Below are positions 33,461 to 42,938 of a stretch of DNA of 64,000 nt, in pieces. Location: NCBI GenBank assembly GCA_964420365.1, contig CAYQTA010000051.1, forward strand, positions 1-64,000, in the 5' to 3' direction. The stretch's first letter is position 1. Each line of letters begins with the position of its first letter. Below the pieces are notes generated by a model. It had not been told where the DNA came from and did no database searches. It saw only the letters and a program-made list of their open reading frames with translations. Made by a program: the position numbers and the translations under genes. The stretch is from JAMOQA01 sp964420365. GTDB taxonomy: Bacteria > Acidobacteriota > Polarisedimenticolia > J045.

Positions 33461-34071
33461 CAGGTCCCCTCGCCGCGCGCAGCCGCCGGGCGCGGCCGCG
33501 ACAGGCTGAGCAGCCGCGAGCTGACCCGCAGGCCCCGAGTGCTCGCCGCCCGTTCATCGATGGAGAACCGGAACCGGCTGCCGAGCCGGTAGAGCTCGAT
33601 GATCCCGCCGTGACCGGCGAAGCCGGGAATGTCCGAGACCGTCAGCACGGGGCGTTCGCCGATGCGATGCAGAACCTCGTGCAGGCGCCGCTGCCACCCC
33701 TTGCCGATCCACAGCAGGTGCGCCCCGCCGATGCCCTGGAGGTCACGGACGTCGCGGACCTCCACCGGGTGACCCCGGAGCCGCTTGCCGGCGAGCCCGG
33801 CCCGCAGCGCCCGGGCCAGTTCCGGGTCTCCGAGCACCGCGATGACGAACGGCCGGTCGCCCTCGGGTCCCCCGCCGGGTGGCCATTCGACGAACCGCGC
33901 AAAGTTGTAGAGGAAGCCGGCCCGGACCTCGACCTCGGAGAGCTGCTGGCCCGCCACGGGAGTGAACGCGGCGAGCGCGATCGCGCACAGGGCCACCGCG
34001 AGGAGCGCTCCCGCTCCCCGTCCGGCATGCCCGGCGCGGCACCGCCGCGCACCCCGCGTCAGAAGCGCCAC
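33460..34071 (-). CDS. YfiR family (DUF4154) periplasmic protein
   Basis: 203 aa from a GTG at 34071 that lies inside the last 13 bp of the upstream TonB receptor gene; no nearer start with a signal was found. Signal peptide (GALLAVALCAIALAAFTPVAG) then the DUF4154 pattern: EVRAGFLYNFARFVEWP, FVIAVLGDPELARAL, LLWIGKGWQRRL, VLTVSDIPGFAGHGGIIEL and FSIDERAASTRGLRVSSRLLSL. YfiR in Pseudomonas restrains a membrane diguanylate cyclase from the periplasm; here the downstream partner is a hybrid kinase. Confidence 0.9.
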   Translation of the reverse strand: MALLTRGARRCRAGHAGRGAGALLAVALCAIALAAFTPVAGQQLSEVEVRAGFLYNFARFVEWPPGGGPEGDRPFVIAVLGDPELARALRAGLAGKRLRGHPVEVRDVRDLQGIGGAHLLWIGKGWQRRLHEVLHRIGERPVLTVSDIPGFAGHGGIIELYRLGSRFRFSIDERAASTRGLRVSSRLLSLSRPRPAAARGEGT

Positions 34072-36113
34072 GTCCAGCGACTCACCACGGCCGGCTCCGT
34101 CCAGGCGGGCTCCGGCTCGATCGTGTCGATCGCGTAGCGGAACTCCAGGTGACGACCGAGGAGGTTCCGCAGCGCGAGGCTCCATTCCCTGTCCCGGGTC
34201 GGGCTGTGCCAGCCCACCCGCACGTCGAGGCGCGTCCAGCTCGGCACGGGACCGGTCCGGAGGCGGTCGGTCCAGTGGATGCTCCCGTCCAGCTCCCACC
34301 CGTCCGGCAGGTCCAGGCTGGCGCGCAGGTGCAACTGGTGCCGGGGGTTGACACCCAGGTACATCGCGTCCTCGTAGGCGCTTGCGTCCGGGGCCTCGTA
34401 CGGGGAGTCGATGATCCGGCCCTCGAGCCAGGACCACCACGCCTCGAGGAGCAGCTGGTCACGGGGACGCCAGCGGGCAACGACGTCGACCCCCTTGAAC
34501 CGCAGGCGGGACTCGTTCGCGTAGGTGGCCGTGACCTCGACGTGGGGACCTGGGACCGGGACGTAGAACGGGTCCGAGGCCCGGAACGACGTCACCCCCC
34601 GGTACTCGTTCCAGTACCCCGAGACGTCCAGGCTGAACCGCTTGTCGGGCGTCCAGCGGAAACCGAGTTCGTGGGCCACCAGGTGTTCCGCACGTACCCG
34701 GTCCGACCCGACCAGGCGGTACGCGAGGAGCACCGTGCCCACGCCGGGAGCCGGCACGAGCTGCACGTCGACCACCTGGTCGATCGCCCGCTCCATCCAG
34801 GTCGGCGTGCGCGCCGAGCGCGAGACCGCCGCCCAGGCCATCCACGCCGGTGACCACCGCCACCAGGCCCTGGCCTGGGGCTGGATCTCCACGCCGCTCG
34901 CCGACGTGTACTCGACCTTCGTCCCGAGGACCAGGTGGGCGTGTCCCGGGCCCAGCACGATGTCGTCCTGCAGGTACCCGCTGTAGACCTGGTCGCTCTC
35001 GTCGGCGGGATGGAACGCGAACAGGCGGCTGTTGGGACGGAAGGCGAAGGAGTTGTTCCGTGCCCCGAGCCCCCAGAACCACTGGTGTCGCCCCACCCGC
35101 GCGCCGGCGTACTCGAGGAGTCCGTCGAGTGTCACCCTTTCGAGTTCCCGGCCCGCCACCCGGGATTCCACGCGGTCGACCCAGGCCTTGCCGGAGAGCC
35201 GTCCTCCCGTGGCGGTTTCCCTGCGCCAGGAGACCATGCCCCAGTCCTCGGTTCCCTCGGCGCTCGAGGAAGTCGGCTCGGTGAAGGGGAAGCGGGCATG
35301 CAACCGGAGGATCCGCTGGCGCCGCGAGTGGTCCCGGTGCTGGGCCTGGACCGACCACTCCTCTCCCGTCGCGCCTTCCCAGTCGAGACGCGTCCCGACG
35401 ATGGCGCCGGACCACCGGTCGTTCGACGGACGACCGTCACCGAGGACGAGGTCGTCGTCCCGGAACGCCTGGGCGGTCAACCGCCAGGCTCCCCGCCTGC
35501 CGAGGGCCCCCCCGCGGCGGACGACGGCGCCGACCGTCTCCTCGTTGCCCGCGTGGAGGCGGACCAGAGCTCCCCGCGTTTCCGTCGCCTTCTTCGTGAT
35601 GACGTTGATCACGCCGTTGACCGCGTTCGTTCCCCAGAGCGTCGCTCCCGGCCCCCGGATCACCTCGATCCGCTCGATGTCCTCGAGGGCCAGGTCCTGG
35701 TCCTCCCACACCACGGTCCCGTAGAGCGGCGAGTAGACGGCCCGCCCGTCGATCAGCACGAGGAACTTGTTCGCCATCCGGTAGCGGAACCCGCGGGCCG
35801 AGATCTCCCACGTGTGGCTCCCGGTCCGGGAGACCTGGAGCCCGGGAACCATCCGCAGCAGCTCCGGCAGGGAGGTCGCCCCCGACCGGCGGATGTCGTC
35901 CGCGGTGATCACGTACACGGCGGCGGGCGCGTCCTGGAGACGCTCGGCCTTCTTGGAGACCGAAGTGACCTCGGTCTCCATCAGTTCCTCGAGGCTGAAC
36001 GACGTGAAGTCCCGTCCCCCCGGCACTGCCGCTCGCGCGGGACCCGGTACGGCGGCGACGGCCAGGATCCCGAGCAGGAGGAGCCCGGGCCACGCCCTTC
36101 TCCCGGTGTTCAT
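34059..36113 (-). CDS. TonB-dependent outer-membrane receptor, copy A
   Basis: 684 aa from ATG 36113; the frame runs to 36290 but the signal peptide (AWPGLLLLGILAVAAVPGPARA) fixes the start. The plug domain has LEELMETEVTSVSKKAERLQDAPAAVYVI, RMANKFLVLIDGRAVYSPLYG and IEVIRGPGATLWGTNAVNGVINVITKK. A 22-strand-type barrel follows and ends in Trp-Arg-Phe, the outer-membrane sorting end. The ligand is unknown. It is the downstream copy of a tandem pair; the upstream one has exactly the same length. No TonB/ExbBD in the window. Confidence 0.95.
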   Translation of the reverse strand: MNTGRRAWPGLLLLGILAVAAVPGPARAAVPGGRDFTSFSLEELMETEVTSVSKKAERLQDAPAAVYVITADDIRRSGATSLPELLRMVPGLQVSRTGSHTWEISARGFRYRMANKFLVLIDGRAVYSPLYGTVVWEDQDLALEDIERIEVIRGPGATLWGTNAVNGVINVITKKATETRGALVRLHAGNEETVGAVVRRGGALGRRGAWRLTAQAFRDDDLVLGDGRPSNDRWSGAIVGTRLDWEGATGEEWSVQAQHRDHSRRQRILRLHARFPFTEPTSSSAEGTEDWGMVSWRRETATGGRLSGKAWVDRVESRVAGRELERVTLDGLLEYAGARVGRHQWFWGLGARNNSFAFRPNSRLFAFHPADESDQVYSGYLQDDIVLGPGHAHLVLGTKVEYTSASGVEIQPQARAWWRWSPAWMAWAAVSRSARTPTWMERAIDQVVDVQLVPAPGVGTVLLAYRLVGSDRVRAEHLVAHELGFRWTPDKRFSLDVSGYWNEYRGVTSFRASDPFYVPVPGPHVEVTATYANESRLRFKGVDVVARWRPRDQLLLEAWWSWLEGRIIDSPYEAPDASAYEDAMYLGVNPRHQLHLRASLDLPDGWELDGSIHWTDRLRTGPVPSWTRLDVRVGWHSPTRDREWSLALRNLLGRHLEFRYAIDTIEPEPAWTEPAVVSRWTWRF

Positions 36114-36277
36114 CGCACACCCGTGCGAACGGCAGGAGCCTCGTTCCCCGGCACTCCGGGCAGAGGACCCTTCGCCCGGCCGGTTTCCACCCGCCCCCGG
36201 GAGGCACCGGCATGCCCGGATCCGGGGAAGGTCAACCGCCATGTTCCGACCGATGATCACTGCGCACTCCGTCTCGC

Positions 36278-38332
36278 TCAGAACCGCCACGTCCAGCGGG
36301 CGACGAGGGAAGGTTCCACGCAGCCCGGCTCGGGCTCGATACCGTCAAGCGCGTACCGGAACTCGAGGTGCCGGCCGAGGGCGTTCCGCAGGGCCAGGCT
36401 CCACTCCCTGTCCCGGGTCGGGGAATGCCACCCGACGCGGAGGTCGAGGCGGAACCAGCTCGGCACCGCGCCGGTCGCCAGCCGATCGGTCCAGTGCAGG
36501 CTGCCGTCGAGTTCCCAGCCGTCCGGCAGGTCCACGCTGGTCCGCAGGTGAACCTGGTGCCGCGGGTTGACCCCCAGGAACATGCCCTGCTCCATCGCGA
36601 CCGAGGCCGGCTCGGTATAGGGAGAGTCGATGATCCTCCCCTCGAGCCACGACCACCACGCCTCGAACAGGACCCGGTCCCGGGGACGCCACCGGGCGAC
36701 GACCTCGACACCGTGGAACCGCAGGCGGGAGCGATTGGCGTACCGCGCCTCGAACTCCCCGTGCGGAATCGGCGCCATCGAGAAGTCCATCGGGCCGATG
36801 TCGAAGGAGGTCAGGCCCCGGTACTCGTTGCGGTACGCCGCGAGGTCGAGGCTGAACCGCGGGCCGGGCGACCACCGGAACCCGATCTCGTGGGCGAGCT
36901 GGTGCTCGGCGCGCACGTCGTCACTTCCCTCGAGCCGGTAGATGACCGGGAGGGGCCCCAGCCCGGGCACGTCGACCAGCGACACGTCGACGATCCACGA
37001 GATGCTGCGCTCCATCCAGCTCGGTGTGCGGGCGGCCCGGGAGACCGCGGCCCAGGCCATCCAGGCCGGGGACCATCGCCACCAGGCCCGGACCTGGGGC
37101 TGGATCTCCACGCCGCTGGCCGACGTGTACTCGACCTTCGTCCCGAGGACCAGGTGGGCATGTCCCGGCCCGAGAACGATGTCGTCCTGGAGATACCCGC
37201 TGTAGATCTGGTCGCTCAGGCGGTCGGGGTGGTAGCTCATCCCCATCGTCGGCCGGGCGAAACGATACCCGGTGTTCCGCGCGCCGATCCCCCAGAACCA
37301 CTGGTGCCTCCGGCCCCCGGGGCCCGCGTACTCCACGAGCCCGTCCACCGTGGTCCGCTCCATGCTGCTGCCACCGCCCGCGCCCCGTCCGTGGTCGATC
37401 CACGCCCGCCCGCTCCAGCGTCCACCCCCCCGGGAAGGACGCTCCCACGAGACGATCGCCCAGCTCTTCGTCGAGTCGAAGTCCATGACCACCGGCGTGG
37501 AGAACGGGTAGGAAAGCGCGAGGGAAAGCGCCCGGACGCGGCGATCGTGGGCCTGGTGGTGGGCCTGGACGGTCCACCGGCCACCCCGACGACCGTCCCA
37601 GTCGATCCGGCCCTCGACAAGGCCCCCCGACCAGCGGTCTCCCGCCGATCGTCCCGTCCCGAGCACGGCGCTGTCGTTCCGGAAGCCCTGGGCCGTGATT
37701 CGCCACCAGGTGGATCGACCGAGCATGCCGCCCCGGCGCAGGACGGCGCCGACCCGGTCCTCGTTGCCCACGTGGAACCGGACCAGGGTGCCCTGCGTGT
37801 CCACCGCCGCCTTCGTCACGATGTTGATCACGCCGTTGACGGCATTCGTTCCCCAGAGCGTCGCCCCCGGGCCCCGGATCACCTCGATCCGCTCGACGTT
37901 CTCGAGGGGAATGTCCTGGTCCTCCCAGAGCACCGTGCCGTAGACCGGGGAGTAGACGGCCCGCCCGTCGATCAGCACGAGGAACTTGTTCGCCATCCGG
38001 TAGCGGAACCCGCGGGCCGAGATCTCCCACGTGTGGCTCCCCGTGCGGGCCACTTCGAGGCCGGGAACCGTCCGCAGGACCTCCGGGATGCTCGTGGCGC
38101 CGGAACGCCGGATGTCCTCGGCCGTGATCACGTAGACCGCGGCGGGAGCGTCGAGGAGCCGCTCGGCCTTCTTCGAGACCGACGTCACCTCGGTCTCCAT
38201 GAGCTGCTCGAGGCTGAGCTCGGTGAAGTCGGGGTGCCCCGGACTCCCTGCGGCCGGCGACGCGAGGAGGAGAGCGGGCACCAGGAGCGCTACGAACAGC
38301 CCTCCCCTGCCCCGGCTCCTCCCACGTCCCAT
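36278..38332 (-). CDS. TonB-dependent outer-membrane receptor, copy B
   Basis: 684 aa from ATG 38332, with a signal peptide (GLFVALLVPALLLASPAAG). Same plug and barrel as copy A, with long identical blocks such as TSHTWEISARGFRYRMANK-like and VLGTKVEYTSASGVEIQP, and the same TWRF end. The two genes share 92 consecutive identical bases (37950-38041 with 35731-35822), suggesting a recent duplication or gene conversion, while the barrel loops differ. Both starts are preceded by GGGTGTGC. The 164-bp gap to copy A (36114-36277) has no recognised riboswitch. Confidence 0.95.
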   Translation of the reverse strand: MGRGRSRGRGGLFVALLVPALLLASPAAGSPGHPDFTELSLEQLMETEVTSVSKKAERLLDAPAAVYVITAEDIRRSGATSIPEVLRTVPGLEVARTGSHTWEISARGFRYRMANKFLVLIDGRAVYSPVYGTVLWEDQDIPLENVERIEVIRGPGATLWGTNAVNGVINIVTKAAVDTQGTLVRFHVGNEDRVGAVLRRGGMLGRSTWWRITAQGFRNDSAVLGTGRSAGDRWSGGLVEGRIDWDGRRGGRWTVQAHHQAHDRRVRALSLALSYPFSTPVVMDFDSTKSWAIVSWERPSRGGGRWSGRAWIDHGRGAGGGSSMERTTVDGLVEYAGPGGRRHQWFWGIGARNTGYRFARPTMGMSYHPDRLSDQIYSGYLQDDIVLGPGHAHLVLGTKVEYTSASGVEIQPQVRAWWRWSPAWMAWAAVSRAARTPSWMERSISWIVDVSLVDVPGLGPLPVIYRLEGSDDVRAEHQLAHEIGFRWSPGPRFSLDLAAYRNEYRGLTSFDIGPMDFSMAPIPHGEFEARYANRSRLRFHGVEVVARWRPRDRVLFEAWWSWLEGRIIDSPYTEPASVAMEQGMFLGVNPRHQVHLRTSVDLPDGWELDGSLHWTDRLATGAVPSWFRLDLRVGWHSPTRDREWSLALRNALGRHLEFRYALDGIEPEPGCVEPSLVARWTWRF

Positions 38333-38421
38333 GGCACACCCTCTCGGCCGGCACGCCCCCCCCGGGCCCCGTGCCGACCCTGAGGGTCTCTTCGGACGGG
38401 GTCGGCGACACTTGACCCCGC

Positions 38422-39618
38422 TCAGGACGCCAGTGGCCCCTCGTTTCCGGAAGCGACGGTCGTTCTCGAACCGAGCAGGCCCTCGACGAACGCAAGCGCC
38501 CAGGCGCGGACGAGCACCGGGTAGGGGGCGATGAGCGTCGCCGCGAGCCACTTGAAACCCAGCCAGGTCACCAGCAACAGGGGTACCGTCACGACGGCGA
38601 TCGGCCAGAAGAGCACCGTGGGCACGACCAGGATCCCCGTGAGAATGACCATCGGGGGCACCCAGATGCAGCAGGTGATGCAGAACGCGAGAAACATGGC
38701 GATCGCCGCGATGATCGCGACGACCAGGCGGCCGAGACCGTAGAGCAGCACGGCGAGGGGATGCCGCGCGGCGAACCGTAGCGCCTCCCGGAAGGCCCCC
38801 CCGAACGTCCCGTCCCGGGCCAGGTGCACCGGCAGCACCAGGTCGTGGACGAACCACTTGACGACGCCGGCGGCCAGGGCGAGGGGCAGGAGGACGACGA
38901 CGGCGAGGAAGACCAGGCGGAAGAAGGCCCCCGGGTCCGGTTCCTCGCCGAGCAGGAGCGCGAGGATCGTCGCTCCGAACGCGAGGAAGACCAGGGCCAT
39001 CAGGACGAGGCCGAGAACCGCGAGCAACAACCGGAACGCGAAGTATCCCTGGCTCCGGGAGAGGTTGCGCGCAAAGGGCTCCCGGACCGCGGGTCGCCCC
39101 TCGAGAACGTCCTCGTAGAAGACGTAGCGAAAGACCGACGTGATCCAGAGGACGACGAGCACGAGCAGGAGGAACAGCATCGCCACCACGACGAGCAGAA
39201 CCACCTGCCACGGGTCGAAGGACGAGAACGTGTCGCGGATCACCGCCGGATCGAGCCACCTGGGCACGTGGCCCCCCGGGAACCAGCCGTGCCCGTGCTT
39301 CCGTGGCGAGGGAAGGTTCCCCTGGAAGGCCCCGCCCCCACCGCCGACGGCTCCCGCGAGGAGGATGACCAGCCCCCAGCCGAGCCAGCCCCGGAGGTTC
39401 GCGTACGGCCCCCGGAAGAGAAGCTCCACCATCCGCTTCCAGCCACGGGAGAACGCGTCGAACACGAGGTCGAGGGTCCCGGGCCCCGGCGGAGGGGAGG
39501 GCGACCCGCCCGAGGGCGGCTGGCCGGCGGGAGGCTCGCTCCCGGGGGAACGGGGGCCCTCGCCGCCGGGGGGCGGCGGTCCGGGGGTGCCGGGGAATCC
39601 GGGGGGCATCTCGCTCAT
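38422..39618 (-). CDS. polytopic membrane protein with Pro-rich N-terminus
   Basis: 398 aa from ATG 39618 (GGAGGG upstream). The first ~50 residues are almost only Pro, Gly and Ser, likely disordered and cytoplasmic. About six to seven membrane segments follow, with an amphipathic loop (FRYVFYEDVLEGRPAVREPFARNLSR) typical of uncharacterised DUF4013/glycerophosphoryl-diesterase-type membrane proteins. A cluster CITCCIW sits inside a membrane segment. The function is unknown. It may lead the TonB-receptor operon, since it lies 89 bp upstream on the same strand. Confidence 0.8.
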   Translation of the reverse strand: MSEMPPGFPGTPGPPPPGGEGPRSPGSEPPAGQPPSGGSPSPPPGPGTLDLVFDAFSRGWKRMVELLFRGPYANLRGWLGWGLVILLAGAVGGGGGAFQGNLPSPRKHGHGWFPGGHVPRWLDPAVIRDTFSSFDPWQVVLLVVVAMLFLLLVLVVLWITSVFRYVFYEDVLEGRPAVREPFARNLSRSQGYFAFRLLLAVLGLVLMALVFLAFGATILALLLGEEPDPGAFFRLVFLAVVVLLPLALAAGVVKWFVHDLVLPVHLARDGTFGGAFREALRFAARHPLAVLLYGLGRLVVAIIAAIAMFLAFCITCCIWVPPMVILTGILVVPTVLFWPIAVVTVPLLLVTWLGFKWLAATLIAPYPVLVRAWALAFVEGLLGSRTTVASGNEGPLAS

Positions 39619-39737
39619 CGTGGTTCCCTCCCTCGCGGCCCATCTTTCCGCCTTTTTCACCCCCGGCCAAGGGGGGGCACAATGAACGGGCGGAGACCGG
39701 CGCCGAGCGGGCGCCGGAGCGCTCCGGGAGGTTGGTC

Positions 39738-40178
39738 ATGGCACCGCCGGGAAGGCGAACCAGGGGCGAGCGGCGGATCCGGGGCGACGCGCCGGGGGCC
39801 CGCGAGGCCCGGGGCCGGGCATTCGTCCGGGTCTGGAACCTGGTGCGGCGGATCCCGCCGGGCCGGGTGATGACCTACGGGCAGATCGCGGGCCTTCTCG
39901 GGAACGTGCTCTCCCCCCGGGCGGTGGGCTGGGCCATGCACGGCTGCCCGCCGGACGTCCCGTGGCAACGGGTGGTGAACGCCCGGGGCGGCTGCTCGAC
40001 GGAGCGGATGCCGGGATTCCCGCCGGGCATCCAGCGGGCGTTGCTCGAGGAGGAGGGAATCGAGTTCCGTCCGAACGGGACCCTCGATCTCGCCCGCTAC
40101 CGCTGGGAGCCGCCCCCTTCCGTGCTGGCCGTGGTGATCGAGACGACGGAGGAGGAACAGGACGATGGACCGGCCTGA
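39738..40178 (+). CDS. alkyltransferase-like (ATL) DNA-damage protein
   Basis: 146 aa with CGGGAGG before ATG 39738. MGMT DNA-binding fold: FVRVWNLVRRIPPGRVMTYGQIAGLLG (helix-turn-helix), ARAVGWAM-type loop and VPWQRVVNARGG. The alkyl-accepting PCHR motif of Ogt/MGMT is PWQR here: Trp replaces the reactive Cys, so it cannot accept the alkyl group. ATL proteins instead bind O6-alkylguanine and flag it to nucleotide excision repair. It overlaps pncA by 14 bp. Confidence 0.93.
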   Translation: MAPPGRRTRGERRIRGDAPGAREARGRAFVRVWNLVRRIPPGRVMTYGQIAGLLGNVLSPRAVGWAMHGCPPDVPWQRVVNARGGCSTERMPGFPPGIQRALLEEEGIEFRPNGTLDLARYRWEPPPSVLAVVIETTEEEQDDGPA

Positions 40179-40842
40179 CCCGCGCCGGACGGCGCTGATC
40201 GTCGTCGACATGCAACCGGACTTCATGCCGGGCGGGGCCCTTCCCGTCGCCGAAGGTGACCTGCTGGTCGAACCGGTGGCGCGCCTGCTGCGACGCGTGG
40301 CCGGCCGCCTCGGGGCGATCGTCGCCACCCAGGACTGGCACCCCCCGGGCCACGCGTCGTTCGCCTCGTCCCACCCGGGCCGCCGGCCGTTCGAGACGAT
40401 CGAGCTCCACGGCCACCCCCAGGTCCTCTGGCCGGACCACTGCGTCCAGGGCACCCCCGGTGCCGAGCTGCACCCGGGGATCCCCCGGGAACCGCTCCAC
40501 GCGATCGTGCGCAAGGGGACCGACCCGGCCGTCGACTCCTACAGCGGTTTCCGGGAGAATCCCGGGCCCGGCGGCCGCCGTCCCCCGACGGGGCTCGCGG
40601 GGTACCTCCGGGAGAGGGGGATCGACACCGTGGCCACCTGCGGGCTCGCCCGGGACTACTGCGTCCGCTGGACCGCCGAGGACGCGGCGGACCTGGGCTT
40701 CTCCGTCCGGTTCCTGTGGGACCTCACCCGCCCGGTCGACCCGGGTGCCGACGACGCGGTCCGGGAGGCGCTCGCCGCCCGGGGCGTCGAGATCACGGGC
40801 GCGGACGAGTTCCTCGCCGCGCTCGGCCTGGAGGACCGATGA
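40165..40842 (+). CDS. pncA: nicotinamidase
   Basis: 225 aa. It hydrolyses nicotinamide to nicotinate in NAD salvage. The catalytic triad is visible: Asp16 (VVDMQPDF), Lys in VRKGTD, and Cys in ARDYCVRWTAEDA. Metal ligands fall in TQDWHPPGHASF. It overlaps the ATL gene (14 bp) and pncB (ATGA), so the salvage genes are co-translated. Confidence 0.96.
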   Translation: MDRPDPRRTALIVVDMQPDFMPGGALPVAEGDLLVEPVARLLRRVAGRLGAIVATQDWHPPGHASFASSHPGRRPFETIELHGHPQVLWPDHCVQGTPGAELHPGIPREPLHAIVRKGTDPAVDSYSGFRENPGPGGRRPPTGLAGYLRERGIDTVATCGLARDYCVRWTAEDAADLGFSVRFLWDLTRPVDPGADDAVREALAARGVEITGADEFLAALGLEDR

Positions 40843-42008
40843 AGCGCCGCTTCTTCGTCGCGACCGGGGAGGAGATCCGGGCCGGCCGGGTCACCGACAC
40901 CTACTTCGAGAACGCCGCCCGGGTCCTGCGGGAGAGGAACGCGGACCGGCCGGTGGTCGCGGAGGTCCGGGCGAAGTCCCTGCCCGACGGCTGGGAGTAC
41001 GGGATCCTCTGCGGCATGGAGGAGGTTCTCCACCTCCTCGAGGGGGTGCGTGGAATCGAGGTGGACGTCCTGCCCGAGGGCTCCCGCTTCCACCCCGAGG
41101 AACCGGTGCTCGTCGTCTCCGGGCCCTGGACCGCCTTCGGGATCCACGAGACGGCCATCCTCGGGCTGCTCTGCCAGGCCTCCGGCATCGCCACGGCGGC
41201 GGCCCGGTGCCGGGTGGCCGCCGGCGACCGGCTGCTGCTCAGCTTCGGGGCCCGCCGCCAGCACCCGGCGATCGCCCCGATGATCGAGCGGGCGGCCTGG
41301 ATCGGGGGGGCCGACGGCGTCTCGTCCGTTCTCGGCGCCGAGCTGCTCGGGCTCGACCCGCGGGGGACGATGCCCCACGCGATGATCCTCGTGCTGGGCG
41401 ACACGGTGGAAGCGGCCCGGGCGTTCGACGAGGTGATCGATCCGGACGTGCCCCGCGTCGTGCTGATCGACACGTTCCGCGACGAGAAGTTCGAGGCGGT
41501 CCGCGTGGCCGAGGCGCTGCGGGAGCGGCTGGCCGCGGTGCGGCTCGACACGCCGGCCTCCCGCCGCGGGGACCTGGCGGCCCTCGTCCGCGAGGTCCGC
41601 TGGGAACTCGACCTGCGCGGGTTCGAGCACGTGAGGATCTTCGTCAGCGGGGGCATCGGCGAGGAGGAGATCCGCGCGCTGCGCGACCTGGTCGACGGCT
41701 TCGGCGTCGGCTCGGCGATCGCCCGGGCGCCGCACGTGGACTTCGCCCTCGACCTCGTCGAGGTGGACGGCCGGCCCCTCGCCAAGCGCGGCAAGCTCTC
41801 CGGGCGCAAGCGCCTGCTGGCCTGCCCGTCCTGCGGCCGCCGCTGGGTGCTCCCGCTCGGCCGCGACCCGGACCACCGCAACTGTCCCGGGAAACCGGTG
41901 GAACTGCTGGCGCCCGGCGTGCGGGACGGGAAGGTGGTGGCGCCCCCCGAGGACGCCCGGGCCGCCCGCGAGCGGGCGCTGCGCGGGTCCGGGTACGCCC
42001 GGGGATGA
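40839..42008 (+). CDS. pncB: nicotinate phosphoribosyltransferase, with zinc-ribbon-like tail
   Basis: 389 aa. It makes nicotinate mononucleotide from nicotinate and PRPP, the step after pncA. Seen: TDTYFENAARVL near the start, FGARRQHPAIAPMIERAAWIGGADGVSSV, IDTFRDEKFEAV and the phosphate site VSGGIGEEEI. The C-terminus carries CPSCGRRW with a later HRNC, a zinc-ribbon-like knuckle. The family as a whole resembles the shorter archaeal-type enzymes rather than E. coli PncB. It overlaps pncA and the radical SAM gene by ATGA on each side. Confidence 0.92.
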   Translation: MKRRFFVATGEEIRAGRVTDTYFENAARVLRERNADRPVVAEVRAKSLPDGWEYGILCGMEEVLHLLEGVRGIEVDVLPEGSRFHPEEPVLVVSGPWTAFGIHETAILGLLCQASGIATAAARCRVAAGDRLLLSFGARRQHPAIAPMIERAAWIGGADGVSSVLGAELLGLDPRGTMPHAMILVLGDTVEAARAFDEVIDPDVPRVVLIDTFRDEKFEAVRVAEALRERLAAVRLDTPASRRGDLAALVREVRWELDLRGFEHVRIFVSGGIGEEEIRALRDLVDGFGVGSAIARAPHVDFALDLVEVDGRPLAKRGKLSGRKRLLACPSCGRRWVLPLGRDPDHRNCPGKPVELLAPGVRDGKVVAPPEDARAARERALRGSGYARG

Positions 42009-42910
42009 GGAGGCGTCCGGCGTACCTGGACCTCCACGAGCGCGGCGAGCTGGCCGCGCGCGCGGAACGCCTCCGGCGGATGCTCGCCGACTGCCGGCTC
42101 TGCGGCCGCCGGTGCGGCGTCGACCGGCGGGAGGGACCCGGTCGCGCGTTCTGCCGGACGGGCCCGGTCGCGCGGGTGGCGAGCCACGGGCCCCACCACG
42201 GCGAGGAGCCGCCGATCTCGGGGTTCTTCGGCTCCGGGACGATCTTCTTCTCCCGCTGCAACATGGCCTGCGTCTACTGCCAGAACTTCGAGATCAGCCA
42301 GCTCGACGAGGGACGGGACGTCACGGCGGACGAGCTGGCCGGCATGATGCTCGAGCTCCAGGCCCGCGGGTGCCACAACGTCAACCTGGTCACGCCGACC
42401 CACGTCGCCCCGATGATCGTCGACGCCCTCGTCCTCGCCGCGGAGCGGGGACTCGAGCTGCCGCTCGCCTGGAATTCCGGCGGCTACGACTCCCTCGACC
42501 TCCTGCGCCTGCTCGACGGCGTCGTCGACATCTACATGCCGGACTTCAAGTACGCGGAGGAACGGTACGCCCTCGCGTTCTCCGCGGCGCCGCGTTATCC
42601 CCGGGTCGCCCTCGCCGCGATCCGGGAGATGCACCGCCAGGTCGGTCCGCTCGAGGTCGACGCCCACGGGATCGCGGTGCGGGGAGTCCTCGTCCGGCAC
42701 CTGGTGCTGCCGGGGGGCGTCGCCGGCACCGCGGAGGTGGCCCGGCTCCTCGCGGGCGCGATCGGCCCGGACGTGGTGCTCAACGTGATGGACCAGTACC
42801 ACCCGGCCTGGCGCGCCGCCCGACGTCCGCCCCTCGATCGCCGCCCCACCCCGCGGGAGCTCGCCGAGGCGCGCGCCGCCGCCGCCCGCCACGTCCGCCT
42901 GCTCGCCTGA
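42005..42910 (+). CDS. radical SAM protein, PflX/COG1313-like
   Basis: 301 aa. An N-terminal Cys cluster (CRLCGRRCGV, FCRTG) precedes the radical SAM motif CNMACVYCQN (CxxxCxxC). Downstream YMPDFKYAEE and VRHLVLPGG fit the PflX group, related to pyruvate-formate-lyase activases but of unknown substrate. It is co-translated with pncB. It is also related to the AmrS radical SAM gene on the opposite strand 310 bp away, but has no signal peptide and so should be cytosolic. Confidence 0.9.
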   Translation: MRRRPAYLDLHERGELAARAERLRRMLADCRLCGRRCGVDRREGPGRAFCRTGPVARVASHGPHHGEEPPISGFFGSGTIFFSRCNMACVYCQNFEISQLDEGRDVTADELAGMMLELQARGCHNVNLVTPTHVAPMIVDALVLAAERGLELPLAWNSGGYDSLDLLRLLDGVVDIYMPDFKYAEERYALAFSAAPRYPRVALAAIREMHRQVGPLEVDAHGIAVRGVLVRHLVLPGGVAGTAEVARLLAGAIGPDVVLNVMDQYHPAWRAARRPPLDRRPTPRELAEARAAAARHVRLLA

Positions 42911-42938
42911 CGGCCCACCGCGCGCGTCCGGCACCGCC

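Noticed and set aside
36114..36277. Riboswitch (cobalamin or cyclic-di-GMP) before TonB receptor A
   Set aside because: I looked for B12-box and GEMM core words in the gap and found none.
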